Positions 1 through 9,115 of a stretch of 64,000 bases of DNA are shown in pieces. Source of the stretch: Hoeflea sp. (lineage in GTDB: Bacteria > Pseudomonadota > Alphaproteobacteria > Rhizobiales > Rhizobiaceae); contig NZ_NVXQ01000023.1 in the NCBI RefSeq assembly GCF_002733955.1, positions 1 through 64,000 of the forward strand, read 5' to 3'. The notes under the pieces are model-generated. The model had not been told where the DNA came from. It worked only from the letters and a program-made list of their open reading frames with translations, and ran no database searches. The position numbers and the translations under genes were made by a program. Positions within the stretch are counted from its first letter, which is position 1, and each line of letters starts with the position of its first letter.

Positions 1-560
1 ATCGATCCAAGGCTTGCGACATCAAGCACGCCTTCGCCTGCCAGCCGCCAGTCATCAAGAACAAGGGTAAGATCGTTGGAGCGCTCGAAAACGGGCTCAG
101 TCTCATCAACGATGAGAGGCCCGTAGAGGCCGCGCGCAACCTGGTTCCAGCTCTTGTTGTGGGCGTGATACCAGAAGGTGCCTGCATCAGGCGCGACAAA
201 GTCGTAGACGAACGAGCCGCCCGGCTCGACCGGTTTCTGGGTCAGCCCGGAAACGCCATCCATCGCGTTGTCGATGCGAATTCCATGCCAGTGGACCGAT
301 GTCGGCTCTTCCAGCTTGTTGGTAAAGCGCACCTGAACGCGCTCACCCTTTTTCACCCTGATTTCCGGTCCCGGTGCAGATCCGTTGTAGGTCCAAAGAT
401 CCGACATGGGCGCATCCGGCAGGTAAAGCCGCTGCCTTGAAGGCGCGGCAATGAGGTTGAAGAACCCATCCTGTGATTTTGCCAGGGACAGGCTCGGCAA
501 TTGGGAGGCGACGAGACCGGACGAGAGACCGGCAAGCAAACGGCGGCGGGAAAATTTCAT
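1..560 (-). CDS. Multicopper oxidase, N-terminal part (cut by window edge)
   Basis: The minus-strand frame from ATG at 560 stays open to base 1, so about 186 residues are present. The protein starts with an RR-containing Tat-type signal (MKFSRRRLLAGLSSG). It then shows the cupredoxin motifs HWHG (near residue 90) and WYHAH (near residue 135), which bind the trinuclear copper centre of laccase-like oxidases. It is the last visible gene of the minus-strand copper cluster and probably oxidises Cu(I) in the periplasm. The C-terminal type-1 copper domain lies outside the window. Confidence 0.85.
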   Translation of the reverse strand, partial: MKFSRRRLLAGLSSGLVASQLPSLSLAKSQDGFFNLIAAPSRQRLYLPDAPMSDLWTYNGSAPGPEIRVKKGERVQVRFTNKLEEPTSVHWHGIRIDNAMDGVSGLTQKPVEPGGSFVYDFVAPDAGTFWYHAHNKSWNQVARGLYGPLIVDETEPVFERSNDLTLVLDDWRLAGEGVLDVASLGS

Positions 561-660
561 CAAAGCCCTTTCAGCCCGGCAATCCCGGTGCGGTCTTGGC
601 GACAAACAACAGATGCAGATGGCGGGAAGCCTTGATTTCCCGCCATCTGCCTTTCGGATG

Positions 661-945
661 TTACTTCAGTTCGGTCACGGTCAGTTTGCCCTTCACCCGG
701 TCGGCGACGAATTCGATATCGTCACCAGGCTTCATCTTCTCCAGCATGGCTGGATCGGCGGTGCGGAACACCATGGTCATGGCCGGCATGTCGAGACTGG
801 TCAGCTCCTCATGAATAATGGTGACCTTGCCCGCCTTCATGTCGACTTTCTTGACCTTGCCCTTGGTGTACTCGGCGGCAAGAGCTGCCGAACTGCCGGC
901 AGCGGCGATCATGGCAGCAATCATGAGTGTCGTGAGTTTTCGCAT
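661..945 (-). CDS. CusF-like periplasmic copper-binding protein
   Basis: 94 aa with a signal peptide (about residues 1-23, ending in ALAA). It carries the small CusF-type beta-barrel: a GKVTI strand, the MPAMTM methionine motif near residue 54, and a KPGDDIEF strand. In CusF this fold binds Cu(I)/Ag(I) through His/Met and passes it to an efflux partner. Here no RND pump is visible but an outer-membrane efflux protein is encoded 2 kb away. It lies between two oxidase genes on the same strand, consistent with one copper operon. Confidence 0.85.
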   Translation of the reverse strand: MRKLTTLMIAAMIAAAGSSAALAAEYTKGKVKKVDMKAGKVTIIHEELTSLDMPAMTMVFRTADPAMLEKMKPGDDIEFVADRVKGKLTVTELK

Positions 946-984
946 TTATTTCACCTCTGTTTGTAACGGAAATTGTTCGGTTGA

Positions 985-1467
985 TCAGTGGCCTGTGACG
1001 GTGAGCATCCCCTTCATGCCGGAATCGTAGTGGCCGGGGATGAGACAGGCGAATTCGAATGGTCCGGCATTGGCGAATTTCCAGATGACCTCACCGTCCA
1101 TTCCCGGATCGAGACGCACGGAATTGGGGTCGTCATGCTCCATTTCGGGCATGCGCTCCATCAGGCCCTTGTGCTCCATCACGCCTTCATGATCATCAAG
1201 CACGAACTCATGCTCCAGTTCGCCCTTGTTCATCACCATGAAACGGATGGTCTCGCCCTTCTCGACGTTGATTTCCCCGGGTTCGAAGACCATTTCGCCG
1301 TCGTCGGTTTCCTTCATGATCACTTCGATCGTCCGGCTGACTTCTGATGCCTTGCCGGGGTTGCCGACAGCCATCATGCTGTCATGACCGCCGGAATGGG
1401 TTCCAGCGGCACCGGCGAGCGCAGTCATCGCCAAAAAGGATGCGGATGCTATCAGGAGAGTTCTCAT
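985..1467 (-). CDS. Plastocyanin/azurin-family cupredoxin
   Basis: About 160 aa with an N-terminal signal peptide. Type-1 copper ligands are visible as a His in GELEHEF and the C-terminal FACLIPGHYDSGM block (Cys, His, Met). A Met/His/Asp/Glu-rich insertion lies between them. I chose ATG 1467 because AGGAA lies about 8 nt upstream; an in-frame ATG 18 nt further upstream is less well placed. It is likely a periplasmic copper carrier or electron acceptor for the adjacent oxidases. Confidence 0.8.
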   Translation of the reverse strand: MRTLLIASASFLAMTALAGAAGTHSGGHDSMMAVGNPGKASEVSRTIEVIMKETDDGEMVFEPGEINVEKGETIRFMVMNKGELEHEFVLDDHEGVMEHKGLMERMPEMEHDDPNSVRLDPGMDGEVIWKFANAGPFEFACLIPGHYDSGMKGMLTVTGH

Positions 1468-1525
1468 GGGTGTTGTTCCTTTCATGAACACTTCGGATTG
1501 AAGGGTTAGCCGTTGCTGCCGGATT

Positions 1526-2872
1526 TCACCGCGCTGGTGTGATGGTTGTTGTGGCATCGGTGGCCTTGGCGAATTCCGGCAACTCGCCGGTCCACTCATA
1601 GGCCTGGGTTCCTGGCGGGTTTTCGTACCAGCCGGGGTCGCTGTAATCGCCGGCAGAGATGCCTTCGCGAACCTTGACGACGGAGAACATGCCGCCCATT
1701 TCAAGCGGGCCGTAAGGCCCCCAGCCGGTCATCATCGGAACCGTGTTGTCGGGCAGCTCCATCGACATTTCGCCCATGTCTGCCATGCCCGCGGTTCCCA
1801 TCGGCATGTACTCGGGCTGCACCACCCGGATCTTCCTGGTCACCTTGGACTTGTCGACACCGATGAAGGTGGGCACGTCATGGCCCATGGCGTTCATGGT
1901 GTGGTGGGACTTGTGGCAATGGATGGCCCAGTCGCCCAGATGCACGGCGTCAAATTCATAGGCCCGCATGGCCCCCACCGGGATGTCGATCGACACTTCC
2001 GGCCAGCGCGCTTCCGGCCGCACCCAGCCGCCATCGGTGCAAGTCACCTCGAAATCATAACCATGCATGTGGATCGGGTGGTTGGTCATGGTCAGGTTGC
2101 CAACCCGCACCCGCACGCGATCATTCCGCGACACAACCAGCGGATCGATATCGGGGAAGATCCGGCTGTTCCATGTCCACAGGTTGAAGTCGGTCATGGT
2201 CATGATCTTGGGCACGTAGGAGCCCGGATCGATGTCGAAGGCGTTGAGCATGATCAGGAAGTCGCGATCGACCGGCATGAAGGCCGGATCCTTCGGGTGG
2301 ACGATGAAGAAACCCATCATTCCCATCGCCATCTGCACCATCTCGTCGGCGTGCGGGTGGTACATGAAAGTCCCCGACTTCACGAGATCGAACTCGTAGA
2401 TGTAGGTCTTGCCGGGAGGGATTGCCGGATGGGAAAGGCCGCCAACGCCGTCCATACCCGATGGCAGGATCAGCCCGTGCCAATGCACCGAAGTATGCTC
2501 GGGCAGCTTGTTGGTGACATAGATCCGCACCCGGTCGCCTTCCACGGCTTCGATGGTCGGGCCGGTGGATTGGCCGTTGTAACCCCAAAGATAGGCGATC
2601 ATGCCGTCTGCCAGTTCACGCTCCACCGGTTCGGCGACAAGGTGGAATTCCTTGACTCCGTTGTTCATCCGGAACGGCAAGGTCCAGCCGTTGAGCGTGA
2701 CAACCGGATTGTAGTCTGGACCTGTCGAAGGCATCAGCGGGGCCTCGGTCCGCGGGCTTTCCATCAGAGCCGCGTCAGGCAGTCCCATATTGGTTGTTTT
2801 CGACCAGGCGGTCGAGGAGACAAGGGCCGCTCCGGCAGCACCCGCACCGAGCAATTGACGTCTGTTCATCAT
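1526..2872 (-). CDS. Multicopper oxidase (CueO/CopA type)
   Basis: 448 aa with a Tat-type leader (NRRQLLGAGAAGAA). Copper motifs: HWHG near residue 130, MYHPHADE near 170, HPIHMHG near 265 and HCHKSHHTM near 315. Together these make the type 1/2/3 copper sites of a periplasmic oxidase. The C-terminal third is Met-rich, as in Cu(I) oxidases such as CueO. A second, shorter oxidase is encoded at 1-560, so the locus has two. It is probably co-transcribed with the outer-membrane protein gene 22 bp upstream. Confidence 0.88.
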   Translation of the reverse strand: MMNRRQLLGAGAAGAALVSSTAWSKTTNMGLPDAALMESPRTEAPLMPSTGPDYNPVVTLNGWTLPFRMNNGVKEFHLVAEPVERELADGMIAYLWGYNGQSTGPTIEAVEGDRVRIYVTNKLPEHTSVHWHGLILPSGMDGVGGLSHPAIPPGKTYIYEFDLVKSGTFMYHPHADEMVQMAMGMMGFFIVHPKDPAFMPVDRDFLIMLNAFDIDPGSYVPKIMTMTDFNLWTWNSRIFPDIDPLVVSRNDRVRVRVGNLTMTNHPIHMHGYDFEVTCTDGGWVRPEARWPEVSIDIPVGAMRAYEFDAVHLGDWAIHCHKSHHTMNAMGHDVPTFIGVDKSKVTRKIRVVQPEYMPMGTAGMADMGEMSMELPDNTVPMMTGWGPYGPLEMGGMFSVVKVREGISAGDYSDPGWYENPPGTQAYEWTGELPEFAKATDATTTITPAR

Positions 2873-2893
2873 GGTCTTTTCCTTTCCGGAAAG

Positions 2894-4408
2894 TTAGTGG
2901 CCGCCGCCGCTGGCATCGCCAACGGATGGTGCTGCAGCTGAGCTGCCTGCTCCGGTTCCGCCGCCATAGATCGCTGCTGACAGGTTGACATCGGCCAGCC
3001 AGAACGCGCGTTTGGCGTTGATCGCCAACATCAGGGTTCCGATCTTGGCGCGGGTGTCGGCGAGGAGTTCGAATGTGTTGGAGATCATGCCGTTGTAGGT
3101 CAGCAGGGATTCCGCCTCGATCGTGGTGCGCAAGGGAACCACGGCGTTGAGGTAGTGCCGTGCGATCTCGTGGGTCGAACTGTAGGCGGTATGCGCAGAC
3201 CGCGCCTCGGAGCGGATGTTGACTGCCTTTTCCGCCAGTTGATTGGCCGCCTGCATGTAGGCAAGTTCAGCCTTGCGCAGTCGCGGTTTGCCGCTGTCGA
3301 AGATCGGGATCACGAACTCCAGTTCGAGCTGCGGCGTAACCACTGTTTTCCGGCTCCTGCTTTCTTCCAGATTGCCACCGTCAATCTCGTATTCGGTCTC
3401 GATCTCACGCTCGGCTTCAACCCCCGAGATGATCTCTAGATCCGTGACAAAGCGCGTGGCTTCGGTGAGCCCATAGCTCTTGGCAACGGCTTCGAGTTCC
3501 AGCCTGGCAACACGAAGGTCGACGCGGTTTTCAAGCGCCTCCTGCTCAATCCGGTTCTTCCTGATAATCACGCGCGGCAACCGTGGAAGCTTGTCGGGAA
3601 CGTAGTAATCGACCTCGCTGCCCCATAGCCCCATGAGCCGGGTCAGCTCTTCCTTGGCCAGTCGCGCTGCCAGCCGGGCTTCGGCCATTTGCCCGGTCAG
3701 TTCGGCATAGAAGGCATGTTCTCTGCCCTGGCCACCTTTTGGAAGCGCTCCGCTTTCGCCGAGTTTCTGAGCAAGCTCGGAGGCTGCATCGGCCGCCACC
3801 CTGGCCTGATTGAGATAGGCGACCGTTTCGAACGCGGAAACAGCATTGACCCATGCGCGGCGCGTGTCGTTGGCAACCTTGAGCGTTGCATCGACCGCCC
3901 GCATCTGAGCCTGCCGAAAGCGTGTATCGGCGATGTCGACGCGTGCCCGCCGCGTTGCAAGCGACAGGATGTTGGCGGCTATCATGCCTTCGATGGCGCG
4001 ATAGGCCCCGAGCTCCGGTGCGCCGATACCGAGCAGACCGATGGACACCTTCGGGTTTTCCGGCAGACTTTGCTGCCAGGCCTCTGCTGCGGTCATGCCG
4101 ATATCGGCATAGGCCGCCTGCAGGCCCTTGTTGTTGAGAAGCGCCACCTGAACAGCGGTGTCGGCATTGATGGTTTTCTTGTGCACCAGGCCATGGACGC
4201 GTTCAGAAACCGCCTTTGCCTGATGCTTGTTTTGAAGCCAGACGGCTTCCTTGCCTTTAGTGCCGATGGAGACGGAAGCTGCGACGGGGCCAAAACCGGC
4301 TTCTCTGGCGGAATATCCGGCGAGTTCCTGGTCGCTGACACAGCCTGCGAGAAACACGGTCGCGGAAGACACGACAGCGATGGAGGCTGACCTGCGGAAC
4401 ACGCTCAT
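2894..4408 (-). CDS. TolC/CusC-family outer-membrane efflux lipoprotein
   Basis: 504 aa. The N-terminus is a lipoprotein signal with lipobox FLAGC. The rest is long helical sequence typical of the OEP family, with two repeats of helical hairpins that form the trans-periplasmic barrel. No inner-membrane RND pump or adaptor is seen in the window, so its partner must lie elsewhere, or it works with periplasmic donors such as the CusF-like protein. Its start overlaps the preceding lipoprotein gene by 4 nt (ATGA), showing translational coupling. Confidence 0.8.
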   Translation of the reverse strand: MSVFRRSASIAVVSSATVFLAGCVSDQELAGYSAREAGFGPVAASVSIGTKGKEAVWLQNKHQAKAVSERVHGLVHKKTINADTAVQVALLNNKGLQAAYADIGMTAAEAWQQSLPENPKVSIGLLGIGAPELGAYRAIEGMIAANILSLATRRARVDIADTRFRQAQMRAVDATLKVANDTRRAWVNAVSAFETVAYLNQARVAADAASELAQKLGESGALPKGGQGREHAFYAELTGQMAEARLAARLAKEELTRLMGLWGSEVDYYVPDKLPRLPRVIIRKNRIEQEALENRVDLRVARLELEAVAKSYGLTEATRFVTDLEIISGVEAEREIETEYEIDGGNLEESRSRKTVVTPQLELEFVIPIFDSGKPRLRKAELAYMQAANQLAEKAVNIRSEARSAHTAYSSTHEIARHYLNAVVPLRTTIEAESLLTYNGMISNTFELLADTRAKIGTLMLAINAKRAFWLADVNLSAAIYGGGTGAGSSAAAPSVGDASGGGH

Positions 4409-4632
4409 GAGCCTGCACCCGGAGCCTGGCTGTCATTCTGCTGCCGCCAGGGTTTTGGCTCCACGGCAACACGATGGGTGTAGCCCTCAAGAACCGTGTG
4501 ATGATGGGTACTGCGAATGCCGATTGCCGGGTCGGCGGGCGAACTGTCCGGCATGATATCGGCAGGCCTGCCCGCAGCCGTGCAAGCGGCGAGCGCCAGC
4601 GGCATTCCAGCCGCAAAGAGAATACGAAACAT
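4405..4632 (-). CDS. Small lipoprotein in the copper operon
   Basis: 75 aa with a lipoprotein signal (lipobox LAAC near residue 16) and an HHH cluster near residue 43. AGGA lies 4-5 nt before the ATG. It overlaps the efflux-protein gene by 4 nt. No known family recognised. The His cluster and position suggest a metal-binding outer-membrane lipoprotein, which is inference. Confidence 0.6.
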   Translation of the reverse strand: MFRILFAAGMPLALAACTAAGRPADIMPDSSPADPAIGIRSTHHHTVLEGYTHRVAVEPKPWRQQNDSQAPGAGS

Positions 4633-4707
4633 GATTGTCCTACTGCGATAGAAGTGCGATCAGCCGAAAAACCGGCCACGGTGCCCGATAACGGGCGCAG
4701 TTGCACT

Positions 4708-5112
4708 TCAGGCGCGGGGAGGACGTTCCGGCAAAGCCATGGCCGTAACGACAAAACCCGGCAGGGGCGTGATCACGAAACTGTCGGGAATGAAAACAGC
4801 TTCCCTCAGCGGCTCGACCGAGCACAGCGCAGAGGAACAGGATATCGGGCAGCACTGGTCGGTCGTGTTGCCGTGATCTGTGTGCATCGGGTCCTGAACG
4901 GCACCAGCATGAGTAGCCCCAGCCTGATGGTGGTTCATCACCGAATGGTCAATGGACGATCCTTCGTCGACATGATGCGGTGTGCTGTTGACCGCTGCCG
5001 ATCCACCCATCGCCGCAGCGTGCACGGCTCCCGGCACGATGCTCGCAAATACGAGCATCAACACCAGAAACACATGCCCGCGACCGGGTAGATGGCGATT
5101 GGATTTCTTCAT
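4708..5112 (-). CDS. Exported His/Cys-rich protein, copper-locus associated
   Basis: 134 aa with a hydrophobic signal segment (about 13-32). It has many His residues (HH, HS, MNHHQ, MHTDH) and a Cys block (CCPISCSSALC) before a hydrophobic tail. This resembles the small, poorly conserved exported proteins found in copper-resistance operons (DUF2946-like or CopL-like). I cannot assign it firmly. It lies between the cytochrome c gene and the lipoprotein gene on the same strand. Confidence 0.55.
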   Translation of the reverse strand: MKKSNRHLPGRGHVFLVLMLVFASIVPGAVHAAAMGGSAAVNSTPHHVDEGSSIDHSVMNHHQAGATHAGAVQDPMHTDHGNTTDQCCPISCSSALCSVEPLREAVFIPDSFVITPLPGFVVTAMALPERPPRA

Positions 5113-5214
5113 CGTGAACAGTATTGTCCCAACAGGCCTTGCACGGCAAGCGCCGCGCCTTTCACAAACCGGTGAGCATACCTCTGAGATCGTTGTGCCG
5201 ACCGCGACATCAAC

Positions 5215-5628
5215 TCAGTACACCCCGTTGGCGCGCTGCAGCTCGCGTATGTAGAATACGATGCTGTCGAGTTCGGGATCGGTAACACCTTCGACCGGCG
5301 GCATGTTGCCAAAAGACCAATGATGCGCGCGCACCCCATTCTTTGCCGCCAGGTGAAACGACGCGTCCCCATGATGGTTGGGTTCGTAGATCTTGTGGAT
5401 CAAGGGCGGCGCGATGCCATCCTGTCCCGCCGCGTTAATACCGTGGCAAGAACTGCAGGATCGATTGAACAGCTTTTCGCCCTCTTGGGCGCCTGGCGAC
5501 AGATCCGGCACCTGAACATTTGCCAGCGCGGCACCGGTCGCCACCGGAGCAGACGGCGCGAGCACGCGGTAAAGCAGCAATCCGGCCCCCAGCAGCGCGA
5601 CGGCAATCACGATGGAGCGCGTGTTCAT
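5215..5628 (-). CDS. Membrane-anchored c-type cytochrome
   Basis: 137 aa. One N-terminal membrane segment (about 5-23) is followed by a cytochrome c class I domain with the haem motif CSSCH near residue 58. A distal Met ligand in the FGNMPPV segment lies near residue 107. The gene overlaps cueR by 4 nt, so it is the second gene of the CueR-controlled unit. It may take electrons from the copper oxidase or cupredoxin chain; that link is inferred from context. Confidence 0.85.
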   Translation of the reverse strand: MNTRSIVIAVALLGAGLLLYRVLAPSAPVATGAALANVQVPDLSPGAQEGEKLFNRSCSSCHGINAAGQDGIAPPLIHKIYEPNHHGDASFHLAAKNGVRAHHWSFGNMPPVEGVTDPELDSIVFYIRELQRANGVY

Positions 5629-6020
5629 GACCGGCTTCTCCCTGCGATCTCGTCGATGATCGGGCAGTCCGGCCGGTCATCACCGTGGCAATGATCGGCC
5701 AGCGTCTTGAGCGTGCTGCGCAGGGATTTGAGCTCCTTGAGCTTGCGGTCGATCTCCACGATCTTTTCCAGCGCCAGTGCCTTCACATCTGAACTGGCCC
5801 GCTCCTTGTCTTCATAGAGCGAAAGCAGAGAGCGGCATTCATCAATGGTGAAGCCGAGGCTTCTGGAGCGTTGAATGAAGGCCAGGCGGTGAACATCGTT
5901 GCCGTCATAATCGCGATAGCCATTGGTTGCGCGGGCCGGCTTGATGAGGCCGATATCCTCATAATAACGGATGGTCTTGGCCGGAAGGCTGGTTGCGTCA
6001 GCTGCTTCACCGATGTTCAT
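5625..6020 (-). CDS. cueR: CueR-type Cu(I)-responsive MerR regulator
   Basis: 131 aa MerR-family protein. It has an N-terminal winged HTH (TIRYYEDIGLIKPAR), a dimerisation coiled coil, and the C-terminal metal loop CHGDDRPDC. The Cys pair (C111/C119) has the spacing of E. coli CueR C112/C120, which binds one Cu(I) or Ag(I). Three matching promoters with 19-bp spacers lie at its own promoter, at copA and at the DUF305 gene, so it should activate all three by DNA untwisting. Confidence 0.9.
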   Translation of the reverse strand: MNIGEAADATSLPAKTIRYYEDIGLIKPARATNGYRDYDGNDVHRLAFIQRSRSLGFTIDECRSLLSLYEDKERASSDVKALALEKIVEIDRKLKELKSLRSTLKTLADHCHGDDRPDCPIIDEIAGRSRS

Positions 6021-6061
6021 GTCTGCCTCCCTGACTTAATGCCACATTCCGTTCTGGCTCT

Positions 6062-6092
6062 CTCATAAGACTTCCACCTGCTGGAAGGTCAA
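6062..6092 (-). promoter_or_regulatory. CueR-type promoter of cueR-cytochrome unit
   Basis: On the minus strand: -35 TTGACC (6087-6092), a 19-bp spacer holding the dyad TTCCAGCAGGTGGAA, and -10 TATGAG (6062-6067). The over-long spacer is the hallmark of MerR-family activated promoters. The -35 box overlaps the copA stop codon. Confidence 0.8.
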
Positions 6093-8491
6093 GCGTCAAG
6101 CTTGACCGACCTGAGACGCAGCGCGTTGGAGATGACGGACACCGACGACAGGCTCATGGCCGCGGCCGCAATCATCGGCGACAACAGCGTTCCGGTGATC
6201 GGATAAAGCAGCCCTGCGGCAATCGGCACGCCGACACTGTTGTAGGCGAAGGCGAAGAACAGGTTCTGCTTGATGTTGCGCAACGTGGCCTCGGAGAGCT
6301 TGCGCGCCCGCAGGATTCCGCCAAGATCGCCCTTCAGCAGGGTGACGCCGGCACTCTCGACGGCCACATCGGCCCCAGTCCCCATGGCGATGCCAACTTC
6401 TGCCGCAGCCAGCGCGGGCGCATCATTGACGCCGTCACCGGCCATGGCAACCTTGTGGCCGGCCTTGTGCAGCTCGTCCACCAGTGCCTTCTTGTCCTCT
6501 GGCAGAACTCCGGCACGGACTTCGTCGATGCCCAGCTGATCGGCCACCGCGCGGGCCGTGGTCTCGTTGTCGCCCGTCGCCATGATGATCTTGAGCCCGG
6601 CCTCATGCAGCGCCCGGATGGCATCACTTGTGCTTGCCTTGATCGGGTCGGCAACAGCGATGAGCCCCGCCAGCTTGCCATCTATCGCAACATACATAGC
6701 GGTCTTGCCGTCCGAGCGAAGCGCATGGGCCTGCTCGTCGGCAGCGGCGCAGTCGACACCCGCAAACTCCATCATGGCCGCATTTCCAAGCGCCAGCTTC
6801 CTGTCATCTGATCGTCCCGACACGCCTTTTCCGGTGACCGCCTCGAAATCCGACACCGGTTTCGCCTCGATCCCGCGTCCGGAAATCCCTTCGACGATGG
6901 CTTCGGCCAGCGGGTGTTCCGATCCGGATTCAAGACCCCGGACAAGCGCCAGCATGTCGGTTTCAGCAATTTCCACGAAGGTCACGACATCGGTCAGGGT
7001 CGGCTTGCCTTCGGTCAGCGTCCCTGTCTTGTCGACGACCAGAACATCGACCCTTGCCATCCGTTCGAGCGACTCGGCGTCCTTGATCAGAACGCCTGCC
7101 TGCGCGCCACGGCCGGTGGCCGTCATGATCGACATCGGCGTAGCCAATCCCAGCGCACAGGGGCAGGCGATGATGAGAACCGAAACCGCCGAGACAATGG
7201 CAAACACGAAGGCCGGATCGGGACCGATCAGCAGCCAGATCACGAACGCCAGGACAGCAACGATAACCACCGCCGGCACGAAATAGGAGGCAACCCGGTC
7301 TGCGAGCCCCTGGATGGGGGCGCGGGATCTCTGCGCCGATGACACCATGGCCACGATCCGCGCCAGCATGGTCTCGTCACCGACCTTCTCGGCCTCAACG
7401 ATCAGCGATCCGTTCTTGTTCAGGGTGCCGCCGGTGACATGATCGCCTTCGGCCTTTTCCACCGCAAGCGGCTCGCCGGTGAGCATGCTTTCATCAACCG
7501 AGCTGTGGCCCTCAACAACGACTGCATCCACCGGGATGGCTTCGCCGGGACGAACCCGCAGCCGGTCTCCGCCAACAATGTTTTCCAGCGGCGCATCATA
7601 CTCCGGGCCATCCGGCAGGATGCGGCGGGCGGTCTTCGGCGCCAGATCAAGCAGTGCGCGGATCGCATCACCGGTGCGTTCACGGGCTCTTAGTTCAAGC
7701 ACCTGGCCAACAAACACCAGCGCGATGATCACCACGGCCGCCTCGAAATAAACCGGCATGTGGCCGCCGGCCATCTGAAGCCCGGCTGGAAATAGATGCG
7801 GAAGAAAGGTCGCGACCGTGGAATAGAGATAGGCCGCGCCGACACCGATCATGATCAGCGTCCACATGTTCAGGTTCCAGGTCCTGATCGAAGTCCAGCC
7901 GCGGTGAAAGAACGGTCGCGCCGCCCAGATCACGACAGGCGTTGCCAAGGCAAATTCCAGATACAGGGCAAGCGTTTCGCCAAGCCACTGGCGGACCGGA
8001 AGTCCCAGCATCGGCGCCATTGTCAGGATCAGCAGCGGGATGGCAGCGCCGGCGCTGACCCAGAGCCTGCGGGTGAAATCCGCCAGCTCATGGTTGGGAC
8101 CGTCGGCCACGCCATCCATCGGCTCCAGCGCCATGCCGCAGATCGGGCAGGTTCCCGGGCCTTCCTGCACAATCTCGGGATCCATCGGGCAGGTGTACAT
8201 GGCGTTTTTCGGAGCCGTCTTCTTCTTTCTGGCCTTGTTGCCCGAGAGATAGAACCAGGGATCGCGCTCGAACTTGTCGTGGCAACCGGTCGAGCAGAAA
8301 TGAAACGCGTCGCCCTTGTACTCAAGCGTTGGCTTGCCCTTGTCGAGCGCGACATCCATGCCGCAAACGGGGTCCTTGACCTTGCCATCGCACGGTACGG
8401 TGGCCGCCTCAAACAGCGCGTCGGTGTCGACTTTCGGCTCCTCGCCGTGATCTTCCGGATGCGAGTGATTGCAGTGTTGATGATGGTCCAT
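6089..8491 (-). CDS. copA: Cu(+)-exporting P1B-type ATPase
   Basis: 800 aa. It begins with a His-rich N-terminus, then a YHS domain (DPVCGMDV, about 40-80) and a heavy-metal-binding domain (YTCPMDPE...CPICGM, about 99-122) in place of the usual HMA domains. Eight membrane segments follow. Key motifs are TGE (338-340, dephosphorylation), the transport site CPC (443-445) and DKTGT (487-491, phosphorylated Asp), with a nucleotide-binding domain after it. It pumps Cu(I) from cytoplasm to periplasm. The gene is transcribed from a CueR-type promoter. Confidence 0.93.
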   Translation of the reverse strand: MDHHQHCNHSHPEDHGEEPKVDTDALFEAATVPCDGKVKDPVCGMDVALDKGKPTLEYKGDAFHFCSTGCHDKFERDPWFYLSGNKARKKKTAPKNAMYTCPMDPEIVQEGPGTCPICGMALEPMDGVADGPNHELADFTRRLWVSAGAAIPLLILTMAPMLGLPVRQWLGETLALYLEFALATPVVIWAARPFFHRGWTSIRTWNLNMWTLIMIGVGAAYLYSTVATFLPHLFPAGLQMAGGHMPVYFEAAVVIIALVFVGQVLELRARERTGDAIRALLDLAPKTARRILPDGPEYDAPLENIVGGDRLRVRPGEAIPVDAVVVEGHSSVDESMLTGEPLAVEKAEGDHVTGGTLNKNGSLIVEAEKVGDETMLARIVAMVSSAQRSRAPIQGLADRVASYFVPAVVIVAVLAFVIWLLIGPDPAFVFAIVSAVSVLIIACPCALGLATPMSIMTATGRGAQAGVLIKDAESLERMARVDVLVVDKTGTLTEGKPTLTDVVTFVEIAETDMLALVRGLESGSEHPLAEAIVEGISGRGIEAKPVSDFEAVTGKGVSGRSDDRKLALGNAAMMEFAGVDCAAADEQAHALRSDGKTAMYVAIDGKLAGLIAVADPIKASTSDAIRALHEAGLKIIMATGDNETTARAVADQLGIDEVRAGVLPEDKKALVDELHKAGHKVAMAGDGVNDAPALAAAEVGIAMGTGADVAVESAGVTLLKGDLGGILRARKLSEATLRNIKQNLFFAFAYNSVGVPIAAGLLYPITGTLLSPMIAAAAMSLSSVSVISNALRLRSVKLDA

Positions 8492-8518
8492 GATGCCGAT
8501 CCTTGCTGACTTCAGGCG

Positions 8519-8549
8519 ACCCTAATTCTTCCAGTCACTGGAAGGTCAA
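8519..8549 (-). promoter_or_regulatory. CueR-type promoter of copA
   Basis: Minus strand: -35 TTGACC (8544-8549), a 19-bp spacer with a perfect dyad CTTCCAGTCACTGGAAG, and -10 TAGGGT (8519-8524). It is the best of the three CueR-like operators in the locus. Confidence 0.85.
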
Positions 8550-8581
8550 GCGATGATTTTCAACTTTTTCTGATCCCGGAT

Positions 8582-8612
8582 GGAACCCTCCAGTACGGGA
8601 AGGTCGTTTAGT
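8582..8612 (+). promoter_or_regulatory. CueR-like promoter of the DUF305 gene
   Basis: Plus strand: weak -35 GGAACC (8582-8587), a 19-bp spacer with the imperfect dyad CTCCAGTACGGGAAGG, and -10 TTTAGT (8607-8612). It diverges from the copA promoter 33 bp away. Confidence 0.65.
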
Positions 8613-8638
8613 CCACATCAAGATACATGGAGAATGGA

Positions 8639-9115
8639 ATGGCATATTCACGATTTCTGGCGATGATTGCGACATCCACGATCATCATGTACGGCCTGAT
8701 GTACCTCAACACCTGGGACTCCAGCCACGTGTGGTTCAGCCAGACCAGGATGTGGATGGCGCTGTATATGGGTGCAGCAATGGCAGTGGTCATGCTGGCC
8801 TTCATGCTCTCGATGTACACCAACAGGAAAGCCAACATTGCGATCCTGGTCGGATCGGTGATCGCCTTCAGCGCGGGCCTCTACCTGGTACGGAGCCAGG
8901 ATACGGTTGGCGACGTGGCCTGGATGAAGGCGATGATCCCGCATCATTCGATCGCCATCATGACAAGCACCCGCGCCAATATTTCCGACCCGCGGGTGCG
9001 GGACCTGGCGGACGAGATCATCGAGGCCCAGAAGCGCGAGATCGCCGAAATGGAAGCCCTGATCGCCGATCTGAACGGTGGCCCGCCCGCCACGCCGGAA
9101 ATTGACGGCCAATAA
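8639..9115 (+). CDS. DUF305 family membrane protein
   Basis: 158 aa. It has three N-terminal membrane segments and then the DUF305 ferritin-like helical region with the metal-type motif MIPHHS (near 100-106). DUF305 proteins are common in copper and silver resistance loci, though their biochemical role is unproven. ATG 8639 is preferred over ATG 8627 because GGAG ends 6 nt before it. The CueR-like box upstream supports copper induction. The 3' end overlaps the AlkB-like gene on the other strand by 98 nt. Confidence 0.8.
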   Translation: MAYSRFLAMIATSTIIMYGLMYLNTWDSSHVWFSQTRMWMALYMGAAMAVVMLAFMLSMYTNRKANIAILVGSVIAFSAGLYLVRSQDTVGDVAWMKAMIPHHSIAIMTSTRANISDPRVRDLADEIIEAQKREIAEMEALIADLNGGPPATPEIDGQ

